A stretch of DNA of 64,000 nucleotides from Ktedonobacteraceae bacterium (GCA_035653615.1 DASRBN010000031.1:62001-126000), one strand, 5' to 3'; positions 1-12,987 are shown, counted from the stretch's first letter. Made by a program: numbers and translations. Notes: a model not told the origin generated them from the sequence alone.

Positions 1-94
1 ACCTTCATTTGGTCTAATCTATTAGATGTCGTTGCCTATCACTGATCATCTTCGTTATCTTCTCACACCTGCTTCCCAATAGCAATAGCGCAAG

Positions 95-3000
95 CTAACT
101 TTCAGCCGATGTTACCACTTCCATCCGGGGTATTATCGAAGCGAGGTAGCTGGTAAGCGCGGCTATATTTGGGTGATCGAAGACCATGTTCGCCGGAACG
201 GCTCTATCCAGCATCGAATGCAAGCGGTTGCGCAACTCCACTGCCATTAGGGAGTCCATACCTACTTCGAACAGGTTCTGTTCTGGCTCAAGATTGAAGG
301 AAGAATCCAGCCCCAGTACCTGCCTGACCTGTAAGTAAACATGTTGCTGCAACAAGTTCAACCGGTCGCTTGCCGGCGCCGTCTCCAACTTTCGCATCAA
401 GTCTTCATGCGGGGCCTGCCCAGGGTTACCAGGATTTTGCGCACGCGCTTGCACTTTATCTAATAACACCTTGAGGAAAGGTGGCCTCTCGTTATCAGCG
501 AAGTGCTTCCCAAATCGTGTCCAATCGATTGGCAGTACCCCTATCTGTACAGGGCGCGCTTGCAGCAGTTGCTCCAATACCACCATCCCCTGCTCAAGGC
601 TAATTGGTTGCATGCCATCTCTGGCCAATCTTCGTTCTATCGCTGTCGATGAGAGGGCCATACCTGCATCGGCCCAGGCGCCCCAGTTAATACTCGTTGC
701 CGCCAATCCCTGCGCACTGCGATAATGGGCCAGCGCATCCATAAATGCATTGGCAGCCGCGTAGTTTCCCTGTCCTGCCGATCCCATCAGCGAAGCGCCT
801 GACGAAAACAGGACAAAGAAGTCGAGTGACATATCGAGTGTGTGCGTGTGCAGGTTCCAGCTCCCGTGCATCTTGGGCGCCATGACCTTACTGAAACGCT
901 TCCAATGCTGTTGCAAAAGAACGCCATCATCGAGTACACCGGCTGCATGAATGATTCCGCGTAGCGGCGGCATAGTCTTCCGTATGGTTTCCATCATCTG
1001 AGCCACCGCCTCTTCCTTAGACACATCGGCTCGTATCACCAGCACTTTTGCGCCTGCTCGCTCAAGCTCGTCAAGAACCGGTTGCGTACCAGCCGAAGCA
1101 CCACTCCTGCCAGTCAGTACCAGGTATTTTACTCCGCCCTGCTCAACCATCCAGCGGGCCGCGGCAAGCCCCAGGCCACCAAGGCCACCGGTAATCAGAT
1201 AGGTGCTATCCGTTCGTAAACTGGCCCCGGTTTTTCGTCGTTGATTGCCTGAAATGGCCTGCCTGCTCCTGACCAGGCGGGCTACAAAGCGTTCTTGCGC
1301 GCGGAAAGCGACCTGATCTTCGTCGTCGGGATGCTGAATCTCCTGGAGTAATTCCTCTATTTCCCAGGCAGCATCGCCAACAGAATCAAGGTCTATACGC
1401 TTGCAATGAAAATCTGGTTGTTCCATAGCAATCACACGCGACAAACCCCACACGGGTGCCTGCGTGATCGCAAGATGGTTCTCCCTCCCTGTTACCGGTT
1501 GGCTGCCTTGCGTAATGATATATAGTTGTGGGGAATACGGCCATTTCTTCTGCGCAACCGCCTGGATCAGGTACAGGATACTACCGCAGGCCAACTGCTC
1601 GTCTGTCTCCAAGCTGTCCGTTGTTACCTGTTCTATTTCGCTCGTGTCCAGGCTCCACAGGTGAAGAATTCCCCGGCAGGTATGCTCACCCGCGAAATGT
1701 TGCTCAAGGATCTGCTGAAAATCGGCAGGATTTGAAGGGTCAACGTAATAGTGTCCAGGCTCTTCTTTTTCATTGCTCTGGCCTGCAAAAACCAGCACGC
1801 ACTGTTCTCCCTGCGCTTGCAGCCTTTCGGCCAGTTTGCCGGCCTTTCCGCTCCTATCGGCGAAGATTAACCAGCTTCCATGCTTCACGGAAGATTGTGA
1901 GGCGAGATTGCTTGCCGGGACCGCTCGTGCCTGCTGCTCCCAGCGCAATTCATAGTACCAGTCGCGTGCCTGTTGCTGTACCTTGGGAATAAGTGCCTCA
2001 CGGGAAGCCCGTCGCAGGTGGAGACCCTGGATGCTGGCTATTGCCTGCCCGTTTTCATCCGCGATCCGCATATCCACTACCAGCATGGAGCTTTTCTGGT
2101 TGCTAGCATCCCGCACGTTTACATGGCACCATACACGCGTTCCTGGTCGCTCATAAAAGTGAATGCTATCGATGCTTAAAGGTAGGTAGACGGGCTTTTC
2201 GCTTTCATCGCCTGTCTTTAAAAGGCTTGCCTCGACTGCCTGGAAACAGGCATCTAGCAGGGCGGGATGGATGTAATATTGCTCGATTTCTCGCTCCAAC
2301 TGCATGGGTAGCACAATAGAAGCCAGAGCTTCTCCATCGCGTCGCCAGATTTGTTGCACGCCCTGGAAACTCGGTCCGTATTGGAGACCAACCTCGCGCA
2401 TATGCTGGTAGTGCTGCTCGCTCTCCAGGATTTGAGAACAGCGTGCCTGGATACCAGCAACCGGGAGTGCTTCTGTTGATAGCTTATCCTGGCTGTTTCC
2501 CACGCGTACCTGACCACTTGCATGCAATGTCCACCTGTCCTCCTCCTCGTTCTCTGGACAACTAAAAATCTGTACCTCTGCGCTGGCATCATCCTTCGAT
2601 GGCTTCAGAATCAACTGTATCTGGCGGCTACTGCCACCGGGGAGAGCCAGGGCTTGGTGGATGAACAGGTCATCAAGCTGGATAGACGCTTCCTTCAATG
2701 TTTCTCTTGCACCTGCCATGATCATCTCTACATATGCCGAGGCAGGAATTACCACTGTGTCATAGACCTGGTGATCATTGGACCAGAAGATTGTCCTGGC
2801 AGGCAGCGAGTTCTCGAACACTGTCTCTCTCATCGCGGAACGTAGCCTGTGTCCGAGCAAGGGATGGCGTGTTAAAATGCTGGAAGAACTGTTATAGCGG
2901 CGAAGTCCTGGTTTCTTATCAGTAAACCAGTAGCGCTTGCGCTGCCATTGGTAGGTCGGCAATGTCACGACTGTATAAGGTCCGCTTGCTGCCGGATAGA

Positions 3001-5692
3001 GCTGGCTCCAATTGATCGTGTATCCATGAGTATAGAGGGCTCCCAGGGATGTCAACAGCACCGGGCGCTCAGGCAGGCCTTGTCTCAGTGAAGGCAATAC
3101 CAATCCTTGCTTTTCGTGGTGTTCCAGGCACTGTTTCGTTGGTCGAGCCAGAGCTGGTTGTGGGCTGATTTCCAGAAACGTATGATATCCCATCTCAACC
3201 AGTTCCTCAATCGCCGGACCAAAACGCACCTCCTGGCACATGTTCTGACCCCAGTACCCGGCATCATACTCCTCTCCCGAACATTGCTTCCCCGTCACCG
3301 TCGAAACAATTGGAATAGAGGACTTACCCGGCTGCAATCCCTGTAGTTCCCGCACTAACGGTTCGCGAAACCGTTCCATTTGTGAGCTATGGAAGGCATA
3401 CTCTACCCGCAATCTACGGAAGAAAATGCCCTCTTGCTCTACCAGACTCAGGGCTTCTTCAAGGGCCTCTGCCTCTCCTGAGAGGGTAATGCTCATTGGG
3501 CTGTTCACCGCGCCTATTGAGAGGTGACCGTCGTAACCAGCCAGCAATGATCTCGCCTCCGCCTCAGAGAACTCTATCGCGGCCATCCTCCCTGATCCAT
3601 GTGCCTGCTGCATCAGGCGTCCTCGATGAGCAACGACCCGTATGGCATCCTGTAAATTGAGGACGCCCGCTACGTGGGCGGCAGCTATTTCTCCCACGCT
3701 GTGCCCGACTACCGCTCCAGGTTCGATGCCCCACGAGCGCCATAATGCTGCCAGTGCTACCTGTATCGCGAATACGGCGGGCTGGGCGATCACGGTCTCA
3801 TTCAGTCGCGAGTGCTGCTCATCAGCCTGCAATTCCTCAATCAGCGACCACTGCACATGCTCACTTAGCAAGGCATCACATGCTTCAATTACCGCCCGGA
3901 AGACTGGCTCCTGCTCGAACAATTGCTGGCCCATGCCTGCCCATTGCGTCCCCTGGCCGGCGAACATAAAGACCGGACCCGGTCTCGCCTCGCCTGCTGC
4001 TTCGTTCGCCATTCTCGCCCCTTGCTCTTCGCCGGTGAAGGTTGCCAATTGAGAGGCAAGTTCTTCGTGGCTTTGACCTACCAGCGCAAGGCGATAAGGA
4101 TAGTGCGTGCGTCGCATGCTGGCGGTATAGCATATATTGCGCAAAGATGCCCCTGCGAGCGTTCCGCCAGGAATTGCTAACTCGCGCTGATACACGCGTG
4201 CAAGCTGTCTTAATGCCTCTGGATCGCGAGCCGATATGGGCAGCAGGAAAGAAACATGCTCCTGTGTAGAATGTAATGTACCGTTGTCTGAAGCCTCTTC
4301 CAGCACTATATGGGCATTGGTTCCACTCAACCCTGCTCCGCCGACACCGGCGTATTTGCGTTCAATGCCTTCGGGCCATGCTCGTAAGCTGGTGGGGATG
4401 ACAAGAGGTGTGTCCTTCAGCGAGATGTGTGGATTGAGCGTTTTCAGGTGGAGCACCGGCGGAATCAGGCCATGCTGCATGCTGAGAACGGTCTTGATCA
4501 ATCCGGCCATGCCTGCGCAAGACTCGAGATGACCAATATTTGTCTTTACCGATCCCAGCATACATTCCGCGCCGCTCGGTCGTGGCTGTCCCAGGACTGC
4601 CTTTAAAGCTTCAACTTCAATCGGGTCCCCAAGTACCGTGCCGGTCCCATGTGCCTCGATATACGAGATTTGTTCGGGGGCCAATCCAGCATTGCGTAAG
4701 GCCTGTCGAATAACGGCCTGCTGGGCCAACCCATTTGGCGCGGTCAGGCCATTGGAACGACCATCCTGGTTGACCGCCGAACCGCGAATCAATGCAAGAA
4801 CAGGATCACCATCGGCCAGCGCCTGCGAGAGCCGTTTCAGTATGACAACTGCGCATCCCTCTCCACGCACAAACCCATCCGCGCTGGCATCGAACGTTTT
4901 ACAGTGTCCTTCTGGCGAGAGCGCCCGCATTTTCGAGGTGACGATGGTGGAAAGTGGATAAAAGATCAGATTTGTGGCTCCGGCAAATGCCAGATTACAT
5001 TCGTTGTTACGCAAACTTTGACATGCCAGGTGTATCGCGACCAGCGATGATGAGCAAACTGTATCAATTACCATGCTCGGTCCCTGCAAACCGAGCAGGT
5101 ATGAAAGTCTGCCGGCGGCGAAACTTGGCCCGTTGCCTATGCCTGTGTAGGGATTGGCGCTGGCCGCATTATCATAGACCATCTGCTCTAGCTGCATATC
5201 AAAGTAGTCGCGATTAAAAAGCCCGATGAAGACTCCCGACTGGCTCCCATGAAGCTGTTCGGGTGGTATGCCCGCTCGTTCGAGGGCCTCCCAGGTTACT
5301 TCCAACAGGAGCCTTTGCTGCGGGTCGAGGTAATTCGCCTCACGGGGCGAAATGCCAAAAAACATCGGATCGAACTGGTCTATCGCGTCGAGAAAACCAC
5401 CCCAGCGTGATACTGTCTTCCCAGGCGCGTCTATATCCGGGTCGTAAAATTCGTTGATATCATAGCGGTCAGGCGGCACTTCCGTAATGGCGTCCCGTCC
5501 CTCAACCAGCAACTTCCAGAACGCTTCTGGACTGTTTGCTCCCCCCGGAAAGCGGCAGCTCATACCGATAATCGCGATTGGCTCCGTTCTCTCCCTCTTC
5601 AGAGCCTCTAATTCAAGCTGAAGCCGCCGGATTGTGAGTAAAGCGCGTCGCTCGGGAGATAGATTATTAGAATGTTGTTGAGAATCATTCAT
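95..5692 (-). CDS. Type I polyketide synthase, single module KS-AT-DH-KR-ACP
   Basis: Modular polyketide synthase of 1865 residues that would carry out one extension and reduce and dehydrate the beta-keto group. Domains: an N-terminal helical docking-like segment (about 10-34); KS 36-465 with Cys213 (DTVCSSS), His348 (EAHGTGT) and His388 (NIGHLE); AT 573-880 with Ser665 (GHSVGE) and YAFHS at 765-769; DH about 943-1220 with His974 and Asp1147/Gln1151, although the usual HxxxGxxxxP reads HQVYDTVVIP; KR about 1490-1680 with GGLGGLG, an LDD motif at 1587-1589 (usual mark of B-type KRs) and Tyr1644; ACP with Ser1814 (GMDSL). There is no ER or thioesterase, so the chain must be passed on or released elsewhere. 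The frame is open for 62 further codons upstream, but that stretch overlaps the flavoenzyme gene. ATG 5692 has AGGATCG before it and opens with a typical PKS leader, so I chose it. Probably cotranscribed with the flavoenzyme 32 bp upstream. Confidence 0.93.
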   Translation of the reverse strand: MNDSQQHSNNLSPERRALLTIRRLQLELEALKRERTEPIAIIGMSCRFPGGANSPEAFWKLLVEGRDAITEVPPDRYDINEFYDPDIDAPGKTVSRWGGFLDAIDQFDPMFFGISPREANYLDPQQRLLLEVTWEALERAGIPPEQLHGSQSGVFIGLFNRDYFDMQLEQMVYDNAASANPYTGIGNGPSFAAGRLSYLLGLQGPSMVIDTVCSSSLVAIHLACQSLRNNECNLAFAGATNLIFYPLSTIVTSKMRALSPEGHCKTFDASADGFVRGEGCAVVILKRLSQALADGDPVLALIRGSAVNQDGRSNGLTAPNGLAQQAVIRQALRNAGLAPEQISYIEAHGTGTVLGDPIEVEALKAVLGQPRPSGAECMLGSVKTNIGHLESCAGMAGLIKTVLSMQHGLIPPVLHLKTLNPHISLKDTPLVIPTSLRAWPEGIERKYAGVGGAGLSGTNAHIVLEEASDNGTLHSTQEHVSFLLPISARDPEALRQLARVYQRELAIPGGTLAGASLRNICYTASMRRTHYPYRLALVGQSHEELASQLATFTGEEQGARMANEAAGEARPGPVFMFAGQGTQWAGMGQQLFEQEPVFRAVIEACDALLSEHVQWSLIEELQADEQHSRLNETVIAQPAVFAIQVALAALWRSWGIEPGAVVGHSVGEIAAAHVAGVLNLQDAIRVVAHRGRLMQQAHGSGRMAAIEFSEAEARSLLAGYDGHLSIGAVNSPMSITLSGEAEALEEALSLVEQEGIFFRRLRVEYAFHSSQMERFREPLVRELQGLQPGKSSIPIVSTVTGKQCSGEEYDAGYWGQNMCQEVRFGPAIEELVEMGYHTFLEISPQPALARPTKQCLEHHEKQGLVLPSLRQGLPERPVLLTSLGALYTHGYTINWSQLYPAASGPYTVVTLPTYQWQRKRYWFTDKKPGLRRYNSSSSILTRHPLLGHRLRSAMRETVFENSLPARTIFWSNDHQVYDTVVIPASAYVEMIMAGARETLKEASIQLDDLFIHQALALPGGSSRQIQLILKPSKDDASAEVQIFSCPENEEEDRWTLHASGQVRVGNSQDKLSTEALPVAGIQARCSQILESEQHYQHMREVGLQYGPSFQGVQQIWRRDGEALASIVLPMQLEREIEQYYIHPALLDACFQAVEASLLKTGDESEKPVYLPLSIDSIHFYERPGTRVWCHVNVRDASNQKSSMLVVDMRIADENGQAIASIQGLHLRRASREALIPKVQQQARDWYYELRWEQQARAVPASNLASQSSVKHGSWLIFADRSGKAGKLAERLQAQGEQCVLVFAGQSNEKEEPGHYYVDPSNPADFQQILEQHFAGEHTCRGILHLWSLDTSEIEQVTTDSLETDEQLACGSILYLIQAVAQKKWPYSPQLYIITQGSQPVTGRENHLAITQAPVWGLSRVIAMEQPDFHCKRIDLDSVGDAAWEIEELLQEIQHPDDEDQVAFRAQERFVARLVRSRQAISGNQRRKTGASLRTDSTYLITGGLGGLGLAAARWMVEQGGVKYLVLTGRSGASAGTQPVLDELERAGAKVLVIRADVSKEEAVAQMMETIRKTMPPLRGIIHAAGVLDDGVLLQQHWKRFSKVMAPKMHGSWNLHTHTLDMSLDFFVLFSSGASLMGSAGQGNYAAANAFMDALAHYRSAQGLAATSINWGAWADAGMALSSTAIERRLARDGMQPISLEQGMVVLEQLLQARPVQIGVLPIDWTRFGKHFADNERPPFLKVLLDKVQARAQNPGNPGQAPHEDLMRKLETAPASDRLNLLQQHVYLQVRQVLGLDSSFNLEPEQNLFEVGMDSLMAVELRNRLHSMLDRAVPANMVFDHPNIAALTSYLASIIPRMEVVTSAES

Positions 5693-5724
5693 GGGTTCGA
5701 TCCTGCACTTTCTACATCTGGCTC

Positions 5725-7101
5725 CTATACCTCCACTGTTGCCAGCTCTGGGTATATTGGGCATCCGGTTGCTCGTTCGAAAGGAGCAAAGGTATTCCAC
5801 TCCGGGACTGAGAGCAAGAAGGCTGTCAAGGGATTCTCTTCGCTCCAGAAGTCGCCACACAGCAGGCGAGCGAGCCATTTTCTGGAAAATTTAACTCCAT
5901 ATTTGGAGCGGTTGAAAGGAATGCCTGCTCTTGGCGGCACAGGCTCTTCCGATAACTGTGCCTGATTCGAGGTCATACGGGCAATTTGCTCCTCAAAATT
6001 GAAATTGGATTCATAGAAGGAGTACATGACACGAAAGTAACAATCATAGCCAGTCTTATAGAAGTTTTCGTATTGTTTCGCGGCCTGTTCAGCTGAGATC
6101 TCTCCGGATAGGATCAGCGCGATCGTCTGGCCTGCCCTGCGCCCGGTCGTCATCGCCAGGAATACGCCGCCCGAGAAGATGGGATCAACATAGCACCCGG
6201 CGTCTCCGACCAGGAAGTAACCTGGCCCTGCCGCTGTTTCGACGTAATAGCAGTAGTCCGATTCCGTTCTGATGTTCCCCAGCGGTGTAGTCCCTGCCAG
6301 GCGTTGTTGAATGCGTGGAATGCGATGGATGTGCCGCTCGAAAACCTCTTCTGGAGAAGAACCCTTGAGAAATTCGGCGCGTGTTACTGTACCTATGCTG
6401 ATAACATCATCTTTGACCGGAATGGCCCAGACCCATCCCTGACTATGGTTGCCAACCTGAATATCGCCGGGGTAGCCGGGGTTATTTTTCTCATTGAAAT
6501 CACCAAAGTGCCGGAAAATTCCAATCATCTTCTGGCGTGTAATCGGTTTGCGCAATTTGAAGAAATTGGCAATCGTTCCAGTCCTGCCACTTGCGTCGAC
6601 TACATACGCGGCCTCTTCTCTGTATATCTGCCCCTGGTATTCATACTCCACTCCAACGATTCGTTCTCCTTCAAGCAAAGGACGAATCACCTGCGCGTGC
6701 TCAAGGACATCTACTCCGGCCTCTTTCGCGCTCTCTAACAGAACATTGTCGAAATGAGCGCGTTCGACTTGAAAGGCATAGTGAATGTACTCTGGACCCT
6801 GATCGGTGAAGTCGATGCGCCGGAAATCGCCATCCCCTCCACAAAATTCCGCTCCCCACTTAGGAACATACTGTTGCTGCTTTATTTTCTCCAGCAGGCC
6901 CATTTGCTCCAGCAAGCGGGTCATATAAGGCAGCAATGACTCGCCGATATGAAAACGTGGGAAAACTGTGCGTTCCAACAAAAGAACAGAGAACTTCTTC
7001 TGAGCAAGAGTGATGGCAGTAGTTGCTCCTGCCGGGCCACCACCAATAATAATGACATCGTAGCATCCAGCGTTTCGAGTAGCAGTGTGTTTACTGGCCA
7101 C
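5725..7101 (-). CDS. FAD-dependent halogenase-like oxidoreductase
   Basis: Flavoprotein of about 458 residues in the halogenase/geranylgeranyl-reductase superfamily. The FAD Rossmann motif GGGPAG lies at about 20-25, followed by FPRFHIGESLLP, a signature shared with CndH/PltA-type phenolic halogenases. A Lys near residue 81 (VPKWGAEF) aligns by position with the lysine these enzymes use to carry the halogen. WVWAIP near 223-228 fits the WxWxIP motif typical of flavin-dependent halogenases. By family, it would halogenate or hydroxylate an aromatic or carrier-bound polyketide precursor using FADH2 from a separate reductase; no reductase gene is seen here. The frame extends to ATG 7167, but GTG 7101 is preceded by GAAAGGA at good spacing and is my choice. 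It lies immediately upstream of the PKS on the same strand, so it is probably a tailoring enzyme of that cluster. A non-halogenating monooxygenase is the main alternative. Confidence 0.8.
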   Translation of the reverse strand: MASKHTATRNAGCYDVIIIGGGPAGATTAITLAQKKFSVLLLERTVFPRFHIGESLLPYMTRLLEQMGLLEKIKQQQYVPKWGAEFCGGDGDFRRIDFTDQGPEYIHYAFQVERAHFDNVLLESAKEAGVDVLEHAQVIRPLLEGERIVGVEYEYQGQIYREEAAYVVDASGRTGTIANFFKLRKPITRQKMIGIFRHFGDFNEKNNPGYPGDIQVGNHSQGWVWAIPVKDDVISIGTVTRAEFLKGSSPEEVFERHIHRIPRIQQRLAGTTPLGNIRTESDYCYYVETAAGPGYFLVGDAGCYVDPIFSGGVFLAMTTGRRAGQTIALILSGEISAEQAAKQYENFYKTGYDCYFRVMYSFYESNFNFEEQIARMTSNQAQLSEEPVPPRAGIPFNRSKYGVKFSRKWLARLLCGDFWSEENPLTAFLLSVPEWNTFAPFERATGCPIYPELATVEV

Positions 7102-7410
7102 AGTCGATATCCTTTCGTCGGTATAAATTTTAGCAGTATGTTTACAGACAACATGATGACGAAACAAGCAATGTGCGAGTTCTCATCTTCGCTGTTCTAA
7201 GTGTACCTGGGAATGCGTTTTTGTTTATCGTGTAAATAACGTATTGGACTACGTATTTTTCCGAATGAAAATCTGGCAGTGCAGGCTATCCGAGTAGAGA
7301 GTATCTTGAAGGAGCATCCTGTTATAGTTGAGCTAACGCGCCGCAGCCATTGAAACCCAGAAATGTATCCAACCGTGTCCTCTTCAGGAGAAATAGCAGA
7401 AAGGAAAAAC
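7102..7410. other. Intergenic region between divergent genes
   Basis: About 309 bases between the divergent flavoenzyme gene and the Gln-rich gene. It is AT-rich in its middle third (about 7205-7275) and should hold both promoters, but I see no hexamer pair good enough to call. If translation of the flavoenzyme began at ATG 7167 the region would shrink to about 240 bases. Confidence 0.5.
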
Positions 7411-7413
7411 GTG

Positions 7414-7875
7414 ATGTGGCCGTTTGACGCGAATAATCAACAGATGTACCAGCAGTATGCCAATGCCTGGGAGCAGGGGACATACAACCAGTTACCCAAC
7501 CAGGAAGTGCAGCAGAACTACCAACGGTTCGTACAGAATGCCCCGCCGCAACTTGTACAACAGGTTCATGAACAGTACTTCCAACAGGCACCCGCGGAAC
7601 AGCGAGGTGGTTTGCTACAGGGAGTCCTTTCAGGACTGATGCAGCGTGGGGTGAATCCCCAGCAGGCTGGCATCCAGAACACCAATCCCTATAATATGTC
7701 GCCACAAGAAGCCGGGCGCCTGATGGGGTATGCACAGCCATATATGCCTGGCATGCTTCAACAAGTGATGGCAAATCCGGCGGCGCAATCGGCGGTCGCA
7801 GGTCTTGTCTCCTATGCTGCCAAACAGATGCTTGGCAATCGCGGGAACACAACCGGCGGTGGATGGAACTTATAA
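7414..7875 (+). CDS. Glutamine-rich small hypothetical protein
   Basis: Protein of 153 residues with no domain I recognise. It is very rich in Gln, Asn, Tyr and Pro (QQMYQQYANAW near the start, QQAPAEQ further on), and ends in a Gly-rich tail (NRGNTTGGGWNL). The C-terminal half (about 95-140) is more hydrophobic and could form helices (VAGLVSYAAKQM). No signal peptide is seen. AAAGGA at 7400-7405 sits 8 bases before ATG 7414; GTG 7411 is an in-frame alternative. An upstream ATG at 7363 lacks a ribosome site. The gene is a single transcription unit, closed by two hairpins, and is inserted between minus-strand PKS-cluster genes. Function unknown; the composition suggests a self-associating or surface-sticky protein, which is only a guess. 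Confidence 0.7.
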   Translation: MWPFDANNQQMYQQYANAWEQGTYNQLPNQEVQQNYQRFVQNAPPQLVQQVHEQYFQQAPAEQRGGLLQGVLSGLMQRGVNPQQAGIQNTNPYNMSPQEAGRLMGYAQPYMPGMLQQVMANPAAQSAVAGLVSYAAKQMLGNRGNTTGGGWNL

Positions 7876-7878
7876 AGA

Positions 7879-7903
7879 AGAGCAGTTGCGTTACTACTGC
7901 TCT
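7879..7903. terminator. 8-bp hairpin after the Gln-rich gene
   Basis: AGAGCAGT pairs perfectly with ACTGCTCT across a 9-base loop, just after the stop codon at 7875. The T-tract that follows is weak (GTTAGTTT). Confidence 0.5.
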
Positions 7904-7928
7904 GTTAGTTTCGTGCCATGATATCCTT

Positions 7929-7960
7929 GCCAGACTACCAGGGTAGTTCTGGCTATTTTT
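7929..7960 (+). terminator. Rho-independent terminator
   Basis: GCCAGA-CTACC pairs with GGTAG-(T)-TCTGGC with one bulged T and a 2-base loop, followed on the plus strand by TATTTTT. It ends the Gln-rich gene transcript. The T-tract overlaps the last codons of the convergent ligase gene. Confidence 0.65.
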
Positions 7961-10121
7961 CCACCTCACGCCGGGCTTCACTTTCCGGTGTTTCTCGCGT
8001 AAGTAATTGCCGGATTTCAACATCAGACATTTGCTCGATCTGAGAGGCATATGAAGATAAATCGCTATTCCTCACATTGCCTCCCCGGTCATCTTTCCAG
8101 TCCTCGCGCGTGAGTGCATCAATCTGTTGCTGCACCTCAGCTTCTGAAAGTCGTTCAATTTCGGCCAATGCCCGCGATGCCGCATCATCCTTTGTACCTG
8201 AAGCCTGCTCACCTGTCCCATCAACAGGCCCCGAGGGTTGAAGGTTGATTGAACGCCGCAGCATGGCAACTAAATGGGAAGCGAGGTCGCGGGCAGTAGG
8301 ATAGCTCCATAGAATTGTTACGGGAAGTGTCAGTTCCAGGCTCCCCTCCAACCAGTTGCGCAATTCCACTGCCATGAGCGAACCCAGACCGAACTCACCC
8401 AGCGGTCGCTGTGCATCTATCTCCGCGATATCGACCTTTAACATACTGGCCAGTTGTTCGCGAATCCGAACTTCTAAAAACTTCTCTGCTGATCCTTCAC
8501 CGTCTTCTAGAATGCTGGCGCGTATCCTGTTATCTCCTGCTGAGGAAGAACCAGGTCTGCCTGGCAGGCCCGATCCTTCGATCAAATCTTTGCGCAGTAT
8601 CTTTCCAAGTGAGCTTTTAGGCAGCGCTTCCCGGAACTCAACAACGCGCGGTATCTTGTAATCGCTCAATCTCTCCTTACAATGCAGCAAAATCTCCAGT
8701 TCCATAGATGCCAGATTTTTCGCTGCCCCCTCAGTATTGTTGAGAACGATTACCGCCTTTATCGCCTGCCCTCCATAGGGTCCGGCTATGCCAACTACCG
8801 CTGCCTCTTTTATGGCCGGATGAGTCTGAAGCACCTGCTCTATCTCCAGCGGATCGACCTTTTCTCCGCCGCTCTCAATAAAGATCTTCTTACGTCCGGT
8901 AATGTAGAGCCGTCCCTGCTCGTCCTTTTTGCCCAGGTCGCCGGTAAAATAAAAGCCATCTCTAAACACTTCGCGATTCAGTTCAGGCATGTTGAGATAG
9001 CCGCCGGCCATAGCTTCGCTCTTTACCGCGATCTCCCCAATGCTCCCCGCGGGCAGTTCTTCCAGCGTTCCATTTGTTATCCGCACTTCTATATTCCCGC
9101 TGGGTCTACCTACCGAATCGAAGCGTACTGCCTCATCAGGCTCCATATTCAGGGCCACCGATCCCGTTTCCGTGCTGCCGTAAATCGACCGCAGCGGAAT
9201 ACCGAATCGTTGTTTAAAGCGTGTAAAGACCTCTTCGGGCAAAAAATTTCCACCGCTCAGGCAGAGCCGTAAAGTAGAGACATCGACCTGTACATCTTCT
9301 GGGGTTTCCGCGAGCGCACCGGAGATATAGGGCGTCGCCGGTAGTATCGTGACCTTTTCGCGTTTGATAAGCTCAAACACTCGTTGCGTGCGAAAGAGAA
9401 AAGGAACTTCAACCGTCACACTATCCCGGGTGACAGGCTCTAACATTACCAGTGTTGCTCCGGTCGCTACCGGTGCCAACATGCATTTGCCGAGGCCATG
9501 GGCATGAAATAGCGGCACAACGCAAAGCACAGTATCCAGGGATGTCATATGTGTCGCATCAATATATGCTTCGGTTTCATATGCCAGGTTTCTCTGCGTC
9601 CTACACACTTTTTTGGCCCGTCCGGTAGAACCAGACGAGTACTGGTAAATTACCGGCCCATCAAAAGGTGCATAGATAGCATCGAGGTTCATTGTGGAAG
9701 TGTCTTGAGGCAAAGTGATGGTCTCATTAGACTCACCGGCGATAATCAGCGCAATGTCTTTTTCTATTGCGCTGATGCTCTGCCTGCATAATTCTGAACG
9801 CTCAGTATTCGTTATGATACCCTTGACTTCGTTGTCCGTGAGATAGTATTTTAACTCTTCGACTTTCGAGGAGGGGTTTAGAGGAAGTGCGATCACTCTC
9901 AGGCCTGCCAGCGCATAAAAGCTCACCACAAATTCGATGGAATTGGGCAGTACAAGCGCGATACAGTCTCCCTCACCCACATTCATTGCGCGCAAACGGT
10001 CCATGAAACGCGCTACTCGCCCAAGAAGCTCCGCATAGGTAATGCCTGAGCTTCCCAATACAAGCCCGGTTTTGTCTGGATAGGCCCTGGCAGTTTTTGT
10101 AAGCGAGTGAAATAGCATCAT
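7953..10121 (-). CDS. Acyl/aryl-AMP ligase fused to acyl carrier domain
   Basis: ANL-superfamily adenylating enzyme with a carrier domain, 722 residues. It should activate a carboxylic acid as acyl-AMP and load it on its own phosphopantetheine arm. The ligase spans about 1-515: YSSGSTGRAKK (161-171), YGSTETG (314-320), YFTGDLG (391-397), GRKKIF (409-414) and the catalytic Lys507 in SLGKILRK. The carrier domain covers about 545-615 with Ser581 in FGLGSLMAVEL; the usual Asp before that Ser is Gly, a tolerated variant. The C-terminal tail holds two copies of a short helical motif (EIERLSEAEVQQQI and QIEQMSDVEIRQLL) like the tails of PKS/NRPS loading proteins, probably for docking. GAGGAG lies before ATG 10121. 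It is probably the starter-loading enzyme for the PKS at 95-5692, although the Gln-rich gene lies between them. Substrate cannot be read from the sequence by eye. Confidence 0.88.
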   Translation of the reverse strand: MMLFHSLTKTARAYPDKTGLVLGSSGITYAELLGRVARFMDRLRAMNVGEGDCIALVLPNSIEFVVSFYALAGLRVIALPLNPSSKVEELKYYLTDNEVKGIITNTERSELCRQSISAIEKDIALIIAGESNETITLPQDTSTMNLDAIYAPFDGPVIYQYSSGSTGRAKKVCRTQRNLAYETEAYIDATHMTSLDTVLCVVPLFHAHGLGKCMLAPVATGATLVMLEPVTRDSVTVEVPFLFRTQRVFELIKREKVTILPATPYISGALAETPEDVQVDVSTLRLCLSGGNFLPEEVFTRFKQRFGIPLRSIYGSTETGSVALNMEPDEAVRFDSVGRPSGNIEVRITNGTLEELPAGSIGEIAVKSEAMAGGYLNMPELNREVFRDGFYFTGDLGKKDEQGRLYITGRKKIFIESGGEKVDPLEIEQVLQTHPAIKEAAVVGIAGPYGGQAIKAVIVLNNTEGAAKNLASMELEILLHCKERLSDYKIPRVVEFREALPKSSLGKILRKDLIEGSGLPGRPGSSSAGDNRIRASILEDGEGSAEKFLEVRIREQLASMLKVDIAEIDAQRPLGEFGLGSLMAVELRNWLEGSLELTLPVTILWSYPTARDLASHLVAMLRRSINLQPSGPVDGTGEQASGTKDDAASRALAEIERLSEAEVQQQIDALTREDWKDDRGGNVRNSDLSSYASQIEQMSDVEIRQLLTRETPESEARREVEK

Positions 10122-10172
10122 AGATTCTCCTCTTTTATGTAGCTCCCCAGGAGGAAAACAACATCTTCCCCA

Positions 10173-12919
<2,747 letters not shown>

Positions 12920-12978
12920 TAGGCGAAGGAACGCCAAAAAAAAACGTCCAAAAAGGCAGTGTGTGAGTAGACAGGAGA

Positions 12979-12987
12979 TGTTATAAT
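12979..12987 (+). promoter_or_regulatory. Extended -10 promoter for heme A synthase
   Basis: TGTTATAAT at 12979-12987 is a perfect TGnTATAAT extended -10. The -35 position (12959-12964, GTGTGT) is poor, as is common with extended -10 promoters. It lies about 115 bases upstream of ctaA and faces it. Confidence 0.4.
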